Shown here: positions 9,401 through 22,408 of the stretch, piece after piece
Layout of the letters: each line of letters starts with the position of its first letter
Numbering within the stretch: the first letter of the stretch is position 1
Origin: Giesbergeria sp.
GTDB taxonomy: Bacteria > Pseudomonadota > Gammaproteobacteria > Burkholderiales > Burkholderiaceae_C
Assembly (NCBI GenBank): GCA_017985015.1
Contig: JAGNYI010000012.1
Location: 1-64,000 of the forward strand
Reading direction: 5' to 3'
Length of the DNA stretch: 64,000 bases
Notes under the pieces: generated by a model
Database searches by the model: none
Told to the model about the DNA's origin: nothing
What the model saw: only the letters and a program-made list of their open reading frames with translations
Program-made: the position numbers and the translations under genes

Positions 9401-9582
9401 CCCCAGAGGGCTGGAAGTACCAGCTCTTCGTCCGTGTCCGCAAGGGCGACGTGTACCGCGCATGTGGCCCAGTGCTCATGGAGTCTGCGGAAGGCGACCG
9501 CCCCATGACGATCATCTGGCGCCTAGCCTCGCCGCTGCCAGTAAAGCTGTTTCGGGAGTTCAGCGTGTTGCGCGACTTGTAA
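6436..9582 (+). CDS. PLD-like nuclease / superfamily 2 helicase / DUF3427 protein
   Basis: The ATG at 6436 is chosen because GGGAAG lies 5 bases upstream and it follows the preceding stop; the product has 1048 residues. In order: an N-terminal alpha region; a phospholipase D-like module around residues 135-270 with LHAKAW and VGSANLSG (an H-x-K half-site and the following S-x-N); a helicase core with Walker A ATGTGKT near residue 350, DECH near 444, LTATPER near 470 and QIGRGLRLAPGK near 650; and a C-terminal DUF3427 domain (residues about 900-1045, FVTLDKSEGYHDRIAYHDYAIS). Such proteins are ATP-driven helicases or translocases with possible nuclease activity, frequent in defence islands. The specific role here, downstream of an AbiE-like pair, is inferred. 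Confidence 0.82.
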   Translation: MVTLPDGRYDLLLTERLISNLDLERADVAALGGERFELLLDVLTRQLSNALEDAEVKGFASAARQVEIVNALLGLLRQRQQAARPGATDLVDLIATPPQVLRSIQRGRQFPEAPELGLAVPWLFTAGKGSPSLLQEIRKELASADRVDILVSFITVSGVRKLHDVLQRITARSGRGDVATRLRILTTTYTGATEARALDELARLPDCEVRVSLDGRRTRLHAKAWLFHRRSGFGSAYVGSANLSGAALTGGLEWTVKLTQRAQQALFDRAAAHFETLWADSEFQRYDPNDPSHRRALAEALGRESFGSDGPVTVAFFDLQPKTYQQDMLEQLTTERAHGRRRNLLVAATGTGKTVVAAFDYRRTCAAEGGRPRLLFVAHREEILRQALRTYREVLRDPEFGELLAGGKEPERYDHLFATIDSITSRNLVNRLGTVHWHTVVVDECHRLAADRFQAFVTHISPRILLGLTATPERSDGQPIAPYFDARPDGAPAVEMRLWHALDLQLLAPFEYYACDDATDFSSVPWNRPGERDAIDQLVTGNDIRARLVVNEWRRLASDARRSRALVFCVSISHAQFMADWLNRAGLPAACVVGETPAEERRRAPQRLASGELSALVTVDLYNEGVDLPAVDTLLLLRPTQSPVLFQQQIGRGLRLAPGKESCLVLDFVGQHRADFRFDRLLSSLTGLSRRELLSGVESGFGSLPPGCHIHLQRQTREQVLQGLRTLTAQNWRRMKTELQAHVALRGRASVSLAGFLHDQALELEDVYRASNGSGRSGWTNLKREAGLIVAEPGTEEEYFSRRFAGLLHVDDSCRLDAIGSVARDWVEARQEASKASTTVQMLAYQIDGRYDQKGSAGAFVDRLHGQQGIADELRELAALLQARTTLPAMPLPGMEDTPLVLHASYGIREVLTAVGWLTANRRNPFQAGVLALPARRTELLFVTLDKSEGYHDRIAYHDYAISAERFHWQTQNSAGPDTLAGRRYLHSAPEGWKYQLFVRVRKGDVYRACGPVLMESAEGDRPMTIIWRLASPLPVKLFREFSVLRDL

Positions 9583-10337
9583 GGAATCTACGAAGGCTTT
9601 CGGGCTCCCAGAAGAACTTTGCACGATACGCAACCCGGATCGGTGGCGAGTGGGAAAAATCATCCGACGGGTTCAATGAGTTCTATTTCAAGCGGGCAGT
9701 TGCTCGCGGGCTCATCTTCCGCGCCACCGAGCGGATCGTGTCTGCACAGCCTTGGTACAACGGCGGATACCGGGCCAACATAGTGGCCTACACGCTGGCC
9801 ATGCTCGGCGAACTTGCAAAGCGAAGGAAGGCGTGCGTGGACTTTCCGGGCATGTGGAATGCACAGGGCGTCAATACCGTGCTTGAAAGCTCCATTGCCG
9901 TCGTAGCCGGAGTGGTGAACGATGACATCATCAGGCCGCCGGTTGGTATCTCGAATATCTCCGAATGGTGCAAGAGGGAAGCTTGTTGGACGCGGATTCA
10001 GACGCGCATTGAAGATGTCGAGAAGCTGCTTCCTCCTGAGTTCCACGCTCAGCTCCTTTCGATCGACGATCAGGCGGCGGAGGTCAGATCTGCCAAGCAC
10101 ACCCAGAAGATCGACAACGGCATCGAAGCGCAGCGGCATGTGCTGGCTGTTCCCGCGGGTGGGTGGGCTCGCCTTCATCAGGCGCTGCTCGAAAAGGAGC
10201 TTCTCACGCCAAAGGAGGCCGGAGTTCTCAGGATAGCCATGCAGATCCCCGCGAAGATTCCCACCGAAAAGCAGTGTGCGATTCTTCTTGATGTCCTTGG
10301 CAGAGGGCGCGCGGAAGGCATTGTGGTTGAGAGGTAA
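9583..10337 (+). pseudogene. 5'-truncated AIPR-family (abortive infection) gene
   Basis: An open frame runs from the end of the helicase gene to a stop at 10335-10337. From about 9601 it reads SGSQKNFARYATRIGGEWE, then FNEFYFKRAVARGLIFRATE and WYNGGYRANIVAYTLAMLGE, the conserved C-terminal part of AIPR proteins associated with abortive phage resistance. A complete AIPR protein has some 550-700 residues; only about 245 remain. There is no start codon or ribosome site near the left edge; in-frame starts lie inside the helicase. The break sits within about 20 bases of the helicase stop, so a deletion probably removed the 5' part. It is presumably non-functional unless translated by read-through or re-initiation. 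Confidence 0.65.
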
Positions 10338-10702
10338 GTTCTTGGCGCGAGATGAAGCTGCACGAAATTCCGGAATTGTCATGCGGAAGCGGAAAAAAAG
10401 GAGGCAAGACAACTAGGGAGGCTGCGGCAAGAATTCAGAAAGTACGCCAACGCACGCTCGGCTATGCACCATTGCTCTAGTCGCATCATGGGGGTGTGAG
10501 GTGTGTCGGTCATGCGGTGCGACAGGTTGAGGCTGGCCCTGCTGGGAGTCCCTTCTTGGGGGTTCGCATTGTCCCTGATCGAGCCAAGGCGCTCCAGGAA
10601 TGCCCCAACGCTTGGCCTGCATAGGGTTATCGGGTGCCGATTCGTTACGTTTTGACATACTATGGTTCGACGTGCCGCGTCTGATCTGCGACGCTTGTTT
10701 CC
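10338..10702. other. Intergenic stretch after the defence island
   Basis: No convincing gene is seen. Short frames exist on both strands but show no recognisable motif or ribosome site. A TTGACA hexamer at about 10650 has no good -10 partner. This is probably the right boundary of the acquired island. Confidence 0.4.
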
Positions 10703-10750
10703 ATGCAAGACGTGCCGTCTGCCTTTGCCTTGTTTGCGGGAGATTTTTGC

Positions 10751-13300
10751 GTGACCGAAACCCCGTCAGTGCTTCAAGACCCTGCTCGTGAGCCGGCGAA
10801 GCGCTCTGCGCTGCCCGATGACACGCCGCCGCCGCAGGCTTCGCTTGATGCGGTGCCTGTTGCGCTGCTGGCATTTCGTCTGCGCGGCGCGCAGCTGTGT
10901 CTGGTGTCGGCCAACGCCGCCGCGCGCCAAAGGCAGGGGCTGCGGGCCGCGCTGTCGCCGGGCGTCTCGGCGGTCAAGGTGTTTGTCCAACTGGCCGGAA
11001 CGCTGGTGGTTGAGCAACTGGAATCCGTTGCGCGCACGGGGGAGGCGCTGACGTGCCGGCATGTGCTGCGTGAGCAGGGGCGTCTGGTGCTGGCCTGGAA
11101 AATCCATGCGCATTGCACTGGTTTGGGCAGCATTTTGGTGACGGTGCAGGATATTTCCGAGCTGGAACAACTGCGCTACACCCTGACCGACACCGAAGCA
11201 GTGCTTCACGATACCCGGCGCGAACTGCAAGAGCAGACCGAAGTATTCGGAACCATGGAGAGCATGGCGCGCACCGGCTATTGGCGCCGGATCCGGGACG
11301 AGGGCGAGTCCGTGCTGCTGTGGTCGCCGGGGCTGTGCGACATTGCCGGGTTCGAGCGCCAGGAATGGATCGGCACCGAGCGTGCGCTCAGCGGAGTTTT
11401 GCCAGAGGATCGCCATGTGATCGCTTCGGCTCCCACCGACGAGCCCGCCGGCGACGTCGAATACCGGTGGCGCCGACCCGATGGCGAGGTGCGCTGGATG
11501 CGTTCGCGCACGCGGCGCGCTGCCGTGGAAGGCGGGGTGCTGGTGGAGATGGGAGTGGTGCAGGACGTGACCGATGAGCACCGCTCTGCGGGCCGTCTGC
11601 GCGATCAGCTCGACTTCATTCAGAGCATTGCCGGCAGCATTCCAGGTTTTATCTACCAGTGCCGCATTCATCCGGACGGTAGCCACAGCTTGCCGTATGT
11701 GAGCGAGGCGGTGAATGAACTGATGGGCGTGTCGAACCAGCTGGTGCGCCAGGACACCCAGGCACTGGAGCGCAATGTGCTGCCGTCGGATCTTCCCATG
11801 CTGCGCCGCTCACTGGCCCGCGCGGTGCGCACGCTTCGGCCCTGGCATTGCGAATACCGCGTGACGGCACCCGATGGCGCGGTGCGTTGGCACATGACAA
11901 GCGCCGCCTTGCAGGCCGAAACAGACGGCACCGTCTTGATGCACGGCTACACCATTGACATCACCGACCGCAAGCACGCCGCGCAAGAGATCGAGCGCTT
12001 GGCGTTCTATGACGTGCTCACCCAACTGCCCAACCGGCGTTTGCTGCTCGACCGCTTGCAGCGCTCGGTACTCAGCAGCCAGCGAAAACGCCAGCATGGG
12101 GCGCTGCTGTTCATCGATCTGGACAACTTCAAGGACCTCAACGATACCCTGGGCCACGATATGGGAGACCAACTGCTCAGCCAGGTCTCCGAGCGCCTGT
12201 TGGGCAGCGTGCGCCAATGCGACACCGTGGCCCGTTTTGGCGGCGACGAATTTGTGGTGCTGATCGACGGTCTGGACGAGGACCCGGCGCAGGCCCGCGT
12301 GCAGGCCGATGCCGTCGCCATCAAGCTGCTGCTCAGCTTGAACAAGCCGTTCGAACTGGCAGGGCAGCAACACTACAGCACCCCCAGCATCGGGCTGACT
12401 TTGTTCGGTCAGGAGCGCCTGAGCGTGGACGAACTGCTCAAACGCGCCGATCTGGCGATGTACGAAGCCAAAGCCGCTGGGCGCAATACGCACCGGTTTT
12501 TTGACCCCGGCATGCAACAGGCGCTGCACGCGCGCTCCAGCCTCGAAGTCGATCTGCGCCTGGGGCTCGCCAATGGCGAGCTGTTTGCCCACTACCAGGC
12601 CGTGGTGGACCCACAGGGGAAAGTCCACGGCGTGGAGGCTTTGGCCCGCTGGAACCACCCAGAACGCGGTGCCATCAGCCCGATGGAGTTCATTCCGCTG
12701 GCGGAACAGACGGGTTTGATTCTGCCCTTGGGTCAGCTGATCCTGCGTGCTGCCTGCGAGCAATTGGTGCGCTGGGCGGCCAGTACGAAAACGGCGCATC
12801 TGAGCATGGCGGTCAACGTCAGCGCACGGCAGTTTCGCCAGCTCGATTTTGCGGCGCAGGTGCTGCAAATTCTGCGCGAGACGGGCGCCAATCCGTGCCG
12901 GCTCAAGCTCGAATTGACCGAGAGCCTGTTGCTGGGAGACATCGAAGGCACAGTGGCGCGCATGGAGGAACTCAAGCGCGAAGGCGTCGGCTTTGCGCTC
13001 GACGACTTCGGCACGGGCTATTCGAGCCTGGCCTACCTCAAGCGTCTGCCGCTCGATCAACTAAAAATTGACCGCGGCTTTGTGCGCGACGTGCTGACCA
13101 ATCCGAACGACGCAGCCATTGTGCGCACGGTGCTGGCGCTGGCAGACAGCCTGGACCTCACTGTGGTCGCCGAAGGCGTGGAAACGGTGGAGCAATTGGC
13201 CTTCCTTCGCCTGCACGGTTGCGTGCAGTTCCAGGGCTACCTGTTTGGCCGCCCTGGTCCGGTGGGCGGCGTGGAGGCGCTGCTTGACGGCGGTGCTTGA
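10751..13300 (+). CDS. PAS-GGDEF-EAL protein (cyclic di-GMP synthesis/degradation)
   Basis: The GTG at 10751 was preferred because GGGAGA lies 7-8 bases upstream; an in-frame ATG at 10703 has no such site. The product has about 849 residues. The N-terminal half holds PAS-like sensor domains (for example YRWRRPDGEVRWMRSRT and YRVTAPDGAVRWHM) separated by short helices. A GGDEF domain follows with RFGGDEFVVLID near residue 497, so the catalytic motif is intact. The C-terminal EAL domain has VEALARWNHP near 627 and DDFGTGYSSLAYLKRLP near 750. Both catalytic halves look functional, but which activity dominates cannot be told. No transmembrane segment is evident, so it is probably a cytoplasmic sensor. 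It precedes the hybrid kinase by 30 bases. Confidence 0.93.
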   Translation: MTETPSVLQDPAREPAKRSALPDDTPPPQASLDAVPVALLAFRLRGAQLCLVSANAAARQRQGLRAALSPGVSAVKVFVQLAGTLVVEQLESVARTGEALTCRHVLREQGRLVLAWKIHAHCTGLGSILVTVQDISELEQLRYTLTDTEAVLHDTRRELQEQTEVFGTMESMARTGYWRRIRDEGESVLLWSPGLCDIAGFERQEWIGTERALSGVLPEDRHVIASAPTDEPAGDVEYRWRRPDGEVRWMRSRTRRAAVEGGVLVEMGVVQDVTDEHRSAGRLRDQLDFIQSIAGSIPGFIYQCRIHPDGSHSLPYVSEAVNELMGVSNQLVRQDTQALERNVLPSDLPMLRRSLARAVRTLRPWHCEYRVTAPDGAVRWHMTSAALQAETDGTVLMHGYTIDITDRKHAAQEIERLAFYDVLTQLPNRRLLLDRLQRSVLSSQRKRQHGALLFIDLDNFKDLNDTLGHDMGDQLLSQVSERLLGSVRQCDTVARFGGDEFVVLIDGLDEDPAQARVQADAVAIKLLLSLNKPFELAGQQHYSTPSIGLTLFGQERLSVDELLKRADLAMYEAKAAGRNTHRFFDPGMQQALHARSSLEVDLRLGLANGELFAHYQAVVDPQGKVHGVEALARWNHPERGAISPMEFIPLAEQTGLILPLGQLILRAACEQLVRWAASTKTAHLSMAVNVSARQFRQLDFAAQVLQILRETGANPCRLKLELTESLLLGDIEGTVARMEELKREGVGFALDDFGTGYSSLAYLKRLPLDQLKIDRGFVRDVLTNPNDAAIVRTVLALADSLDLTVVAEGVETVEQLAFLRLHGCVQFQGYLFGRPGPVGGVEALLDGGA

Positions 13301-13330
13301 ACGCTTGGCTCAGAGCGGGAGCTTTCGGCC

Positions 13331-18194
<4,864 letters not shown>

Positions 18195-18205
<11 letters not shown>

Positions 18206-19319
18206 TGACGCTGTTCAAGTGCCCGCCGAGCGGCTTGTGAGCCAATTGCCCACCGTGCTGGTGGTGGATGACACCCCAGACAACCTGGTCTTCATGTCCG
18301 CGCTGCTGGGCGAACACTACCGCGTCAAGGTGGCGAGCAGCGGAGCGCGCGCGCTCAAAGCGGCGCAGGCTGCGCCGGTGCCCGACCTGGTGCTGCTCGA
18401 CATCATGATGCCGGACATGGACGGCTATGAGGTGTGTCGCCAGCTCAAGGCCAACGATGCCACTCGCGACATCCCGGTGATTTTTCTCACCGCGCGTGTG
18501 GATACTGAAGACGAGCGCAAAGGCTTCGCGCTGGGCGCGGTCGATTACGTCACCAAGCCCATCAGCCCGCCGATCTTGCTGGCGCGCGTGCAAACCCATC
18601 TGGCGCTCAAGGCCACGGCCGATTTTTTGCGCGACAAAAGTGCCTATCTGGAGCGCGAGGTGGCGCTGCGCACGCTGGAAGTGCAGGCGATCCAAGATGT
18701 CACCATCATGGCCATGGCCTCACTGGCCGAAACGCGCGACGACGAAACCGGCAACCACATCCGGCGCACCCAGCTCTACGTCAAGGCGCTGGCCGAGCGG
18801 CTGCGCTCGCACCCGCGGTTCGAAGCCGTGCTGAGCAGCCGCATGATCGAACTGCTCTACAAATCTGCGCCGCTGCACGATATCGGCAAGATCGGCGTGG
18901 CCGACCACTTGCTGCTCAAACCCGGCAAATTGACCGAGAGCGAGTTTGACGCCGTCAAACAGCACAGCCGCCTCGGGCGCAAGGCCATCGAGAGTGCCGA
19001 GCGCCGATTGGGCATGCGGGTGCCATTCTTGAACGTCGCCAAGGAAATGGCTTGCAGCCACCACGAGTGCTGGGACGGGGCAGGCTACCCCGAAGGCCTG
19101 GCTGGTGACGCGATTCCAGTGCCGGCGCGGCTGATGGCGCTGGCCGACGTCTACGACGCCATCATCAGCCAGCGGGTGTACAAAAGCGCCGGCACGCACG
19201 AGCAGGCCTGCGTGGCCATTGTCAAAGGGCGGGGCACGCAGTTTGATCCCGACATGGTCGACGCCTTCATCGATATTGCCGAAGAGTTTCGCAGCATTGC
19301 GCAGCGCTTTCCCGATTGA
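18195..19319 (+). CDS. Response regulator with HD-GYP phosphodiesterase output
   Basis: The 374-residue protein has an N-terminal receiver domain (VLVVDDTPDN, phospho-Asp in LLDIMMPDMDG near residue 67, FLTARVDTEDE) and a C-terminal HD-GYP domain with HDIGKIGVADHLLLKPG near 228 and CWDGAGYPEGLAG near 297. HD-GYP domains hydrolyse cyclic di-GMP. The start at 18195 has AGGAAG 5 bases upstream and lies inside the 3' end of the hybrid kinase gene. The kinase therefore very likely controls this enzyme, and together with the upstream GGDEF-EAL protein the three genes form a cyclic di-GMP control unit. Confidence 0.95.
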
Positions 19320-19331
19320 GCTTCAGGACGG

Positions 19332-20246
19332 TCAGACCGGCGCGTCGTCTTGGGGCTGATCTGGAGCGTCGGCCGCGCCTTCTTGCGGTGCCAGCGCTTG
19401 CTCGGCCTGGCGCACCGCGGCTTTTTCTCCCGCTGTGGCGAACTTGCTGTATTTGCCCAGAATCTGCACCAGTTGCCCGTAGATGCGCGGTGTGCCTGCC
19501 AGGCATTCGCGTTGCTCCATGAAGTCGGCTTCGCCAGTGAAGTTGCCAATCAGGCCGCCGGCCTCGGTGACCAGCAGCGAGCCCGCTGCCACGTCCCAGA
19601 TCGACAGGCCGGTTTCAAAAAAACCTTCGGTATAACCAGCGGCCACGTAGGCCAGATCCAGCGCGGCAGAGCCGGGGCGGCGCAGGCCGGCGGTGCGCTG
19701 CATCACGTCGCCCATCATGTTCAGGTAGCTCTTGAAGTTGTCGCCCGGGCGGAACGGGAAACCCGTGGACAGCAGCGACTCTTTGAGCTGCGTGCGCTTG
19801 GAGACACGAATGCGCCGCTCGTTCAGGAAGGCGCCGCGGCCCTTGGTCGATGTAAACAGATCGTTGCGGCTCGGGTCATAGATGACGGCTTGCTCCACCT
19901 TGCCGCGCACCGCCAGCGCAATGCTGACGCAGTACACCGGAAAGCCGTGAATGAAGTTGGTGGTGCCGTCCAGCGGATCGATGATCCAGACGTATTCCGA
20001 ATCCTTGGCGCCATGTTCGCTGCCCGATTCTTCCGCAATGATGCCGTGGCCGGGATAGGCCGTGAGCAGCGTTTCAATGATGACGCGCTCGCTGGCGTGG
20101 TCAACTTCGGTGACGAAGTCGTTGATCTGCTTTTGCGAGATGCGCACCGATTCCACGTCGAGCGCCGCGCGGTTGATGATGGCGCCGGCGGCGCGGGCGG
20201 CCTTGATGGCCACGTTGAGCATGGGGTGCAGATTGGGGGACGACAT
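19332..20246 (-). CDS. suhB: Inositol-1-monophosphatase SuhB
   Basis: The 304-residue Mg2+-dependent phosphatase has the family motifs [21 protein letters not shown] and [17 protein letters not shown], which supply the metal ligands. It dephosphorylates inositol monophosphates; SuhB also assists rRNA transcription complexes in E. coli. The length beyond the usual ~267 comes from a C-terminal Ala/Gln/Pro-rich tail ([15 protein letters not shown] to the end) common in this bacterial group. ATG at 20246 ([11 protein letters not shown]) is used; MLN, 8 codons in, is equally possible since neither has a clear ribosome site. The gene is divergent from trmJ. Confidence 0.9.
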   Translation of the reverse strand: MSSPNLHPMLNVAIKAARAAGAIINRAALDVESVRISQKQINDFVTEVDHASERVIIETLLTAYPGHGIIAEESGSEHGAKDSEYVWIIDPLDGTTNFIHGFPVYCVSIALAVRGKVEQAVIYDPSRNDLFTSTKGRGAFLNERRIRVSKRTQLKESLLSTGFPFRPGDNFKSYLNMMGDVMQRTAGLRRPGSAALDLAYVAAGYTEGFFETGLSIWDVAAGSLLVTEAGGLIGNFTGEADFMEQRECLAGTPRIYGQLVQILGKYSKFATAGEKAAVRQAEQALAPQEGAADAPDQPQDDAPV

Positions 20247-20390
20247 GGAATTTTTAAGCGGGTGGGCGGCGTGCCAGAGCGGCGCGGCGCACAGGGTGCA
20301 GGAACGGGAAATCGCCGGCCGGCGATGCGGGCAGCGACAATAAGCCCCCGATTTTACGCGTCCGGCTCTTGAACCGGCCGGGACCGTCCC

Positions 20391-21206
20391 ATGAAAACCC
20401 GTTTTGTCCTGATCCACACCAGCCATGCCGGCAACGTGGGCGCCACCGCCCGCGCCATGAAAACCATGGGCTTCGGCGATCTGGTGCTGGTGGCGCCGCG
20501 CTGGCCCAACGTATTGCGACGCGAGGAAACAATCCAGCGCGCCAGCGGCGCCCTCGACGTGCTGGAGAACGCGCGCATCGTCGCCACGCTCGATGAAGCG
20601 CTCGATGGCGTGAGCCACCTCTGCGCCACCGCCATGACGCCGCGCGACTTCGGCCCGCCCACGGTGGCGCCGCGTGCGCATTTTGAATCGCTATTGAAAA
20701 GTGAGCTGCTTACGCATACAGAGCAAGCGATAGAGGCAAAAAATACTTCAAGTTTTGCGCCGGATGTGAGCGCGCCGGCTGCGTCCAGCGCCGAGGCAGG
20801 CATTGCCTTCCTGTTTGGCTCCGAACGCTTCGGCATGGCCAACGAAGACGTGTACCGCTGTCACGTGGCGCTCTCGATCCCCACCAACCCGCAGTTCAGC
20901 TCGCTCAACCTCGGCGCGGCGGTGCAGCTCATCGCCTACGAATGGCGCCAGGCGCTGGGGGGTTTTCCAGTGCATAGCAGCACGCCGCCGGCGCAGCAGG
21001 CCGACGCGCAGCAGGTGGCCGGCATGCTGGCGCACTGGGAGCAGGCGCTCGCTGCCATCGGTTTCCTGGATCCGGACGCACCCAAAAAGCTGATGCCGCG
21101 CCTGAACCAGATGTTCAACCGCGCGCAGCCGACGCAGGAGGAAATCCACATCCTGCGCGGTGTCGCCAAGGCCATGCTGCAGACCGCCGCCCAGGCAAAG
21201 CATTAA
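20391..21206 (+). CDS. trmJ: tRNA (cytidine/uridine-2'-O-)-methyltransferase TrmJ
   Basis: The 271-residue SPOUT-class methyltransferase begins [23 protein letters not shown], the family N-terminus, with the AdoMet-binding knot in [15 protein letters not shown] and [19 protein letters not shown]. TrmJ 2'-O-methylates position 32 of several tRNAs. The segment at residues about 98-120 ([20 protein letters not shown]) is an insertion relative to the family and is encoded by a copy of the interspersed palindromic repeat in frame. The stop codon touches the left end of a separate inverted-repeat element. Function should be retained, since the insertion precedes the knot. Confidence 0.88.
   Translation: MKTRFVLIHTSHAGNVGATARAMKTMGFGDLVLVAPRWPNVLRREETIQRASGALDVLENARIVATLDEALDGVSHLCATAMTPRDFGPPTVAPRAHFESLLKSELLTHTEQAIEAKNTSSFAPDVSAPAASSAEAGIAFLFGSERFGMANEDVYRCHVALSIPTNPQFSSLNLGAAVQLIAYEWRQALGGFPVHSSTPPAQQADAQQVAGMLAHWEQALAAIGFLDPDAPKKLMPRLNQMFNRAQPTQEEIHILRGVAKAMLQTAAQAKH
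20684..20752. repeat. Interspersed palindromic repeat inside trmJ (in frame)
   Basis: CGCTATTGAAAAGTGAGCTG is followed by TTACGCATACAGAGCAAGCGATAGAGGC and an A-rich end. This is a diverged copy of the family, read through by trmJ as about 22 residues. Confidence 0.65.
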
Positions 21207-21371
21207 GGCAATGCTGAAAAAGTCCCTCGCGCGCAGCGCATCCGTGCTTCGGGCGGTCTGCGGCGTTGCAAATCCTCGCCATAGCTGCGGCTATGGCTGT
21301 GGTTTGCGCCTTGCATCCCATCCCGACGCACGGCGTGCATCATCGCGGTGACTCATTCAGCATTGCCCTAA
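21204..21371. repeat. Inverted-repeat element (~168 bp, MITE-like) between trmJ and cysE
   Basis: The left end reads TTAAGGCAATGCTGAA and the right end is its near-complement (TTCAGCATTGCCCTAA), about 20 of 22 bases matching. The interior holds CGCCATAGCTGCGGCTATGGC-like symmetry. There is no coding capacity. It resembles a small non-autonomous element. It occupies almost all of the trmJ-cysE gap, leaving little room for a separate cysE promoter. Confidence 0.6.
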
Positions 21372-21406
21372 ACTGGCTACCCGCCTGCTTCACTCTCTCG
21401 TTCCCC

Positions 21407-22186
21407 ATGTTCTCCCGCCTGCGCTCCGACATCCAATGCATCCTGGAGCGTGACCCGGCCGCGCGCAGCACGTTCGAGGTGCTCACCTGCTACCCCGGTC
21501 TGCACGCGCTGTGGCTGCACCGCCGCGCCCACTGGTGCTGGACGCACGGCCTCAAATGGCTGGGCCGCTTCATCTCGCACCTGGCACGCTGGTTCACGGG
21601 CATTGAAATCCACCCCGGCGCCAAGATTGGCGAGCGCGTGTTCTTCGACCACGCGATGGGCGTGGTGGTGGGCGAAACCGCCGAAATCGGCGACGGCTGC
21701 ACCATCTACCAGGGCGTGACGCTCGGCGGCACCTCGCTCTACAAAGGCACCAAGCGCCACCCGACGCTGGGACGCGACGTGGTGGTCAGCGCCGGCGCCA
21801 AGGTGCTGGGCGGCTTCGAGGTGGGCGATGGCGCAAAAATAGGCAGCAACGCCGTCGTCATCAAGCCCGTGCCCGCTGGCGCCACGGCGGTGGGCATCCC
21901 GGCGCGCATCATTCCGTCCAAGGCGGGCGAGAGCGCCGACGTCACCGAATCGCAGCCGGTGCGGCCGTTCACGGCCTATGGCATCACCCAGGAAGACGAC
22001 CCGCTCTCGCAGGCCATGCGCGGCCTGGTGGACAACGCCAGCTCGCAGGAGCACCAGATTGCGCTGCTCTGGAAAGCCATTGAAAAGCTCTCGGCTGGCC
22101 AGCACACCCAGGGCTGCGTGCCGGGCGACGCGGCGCTGAAAGAGCAGTTCGAGGCGGGCAAGTTGAATGATCTGATCGGCAAATGA
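21407..22186 (+). CDS. cysE: Serine O-acetyltransferase
   Basis: The 259-residue enzyme acetylates L-serine with acetyl-CoA, the first committed step of cysteine synthesis. The N-terminal helical part ([20 protein letters not shown]) is followed by the left-handed beta-helix of hexapeptide repeats, with [19 protein letters not shown] (catalytic His and Asp region) and [21 protein letters not shown]. The ATG at 21407 matches the usual N-terminus; an upstream in-frame ATG at 21266 lies inside the inverted-repeat element and was rejected. It is followed by a copy of the interspersed repeat. Confidence 0.94.
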   Translation: MFSRLRSDIQCILERDPAARSTFEVLTCYPGLHALWLHRRAHWCWTHGLKWLGRFISHLARWFTGIEIHPGAKIGERVFFDHAMGVVVGETAEIGDGCTIYQGVTLGGTSLYKGTKRHPTLGRDVVVSAGAKVLGGFEVGDGAKIGSNAVVIKPVPAGATAVGIPARIIPSKAGESADVTESQPVRPFTAYGITQEDDPLSQAMRGLVDNASSQEHQIALLWKAIEKLSAGQHTQGCVPGDAALKEQFEAGKLNDLIGK

Positions 22187-22188
22187 CT

Positions 22189-22250
22189 AGCTATTGAACT
22201 AATAGCTACTAGCGCTTATTGCATAAGCGGTAGAGCTATTTTTCTTTAGA
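22189..22250. repeat. Interspersed palindromic repeat after cysE
   Basis: AGCTATTGAACTAATAGCTA is followed by CTAGCGCTTATTGCATAAGCGGTAGAGC and a T-rich end. It is one of the best-preserved copies, with the AGCGCTTAT/ATAAGCG palindrome nearly intact. The remaining bases to the next gene (22251-22408) show nothing recognisable. Confidence 0.75.
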
Positions 22251-22408
22251 GATTCCAAAGGAGAAGCGTGCCTAACAGCCCGTCAGCCCTTCGCTGCGCT
22301 TGGGCGCGGCGTTGGTGAAGGCGCGTGCCCCCCAGGCATCCTCAGGCATCCTCAGGCCGCCATAGCGTGTTTCAGTGATGGCGCTATTCGGGCCATCTCT
22401 TCGCTACT

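Noticed and set aside
10379-10874. Short minus-strand frames between the AIPR relic and the GGDEF-EAL gene
   Set aside because: No ribosome sites, no recognisable motif, and they overlap the start of the GGDEF-EAL gene.
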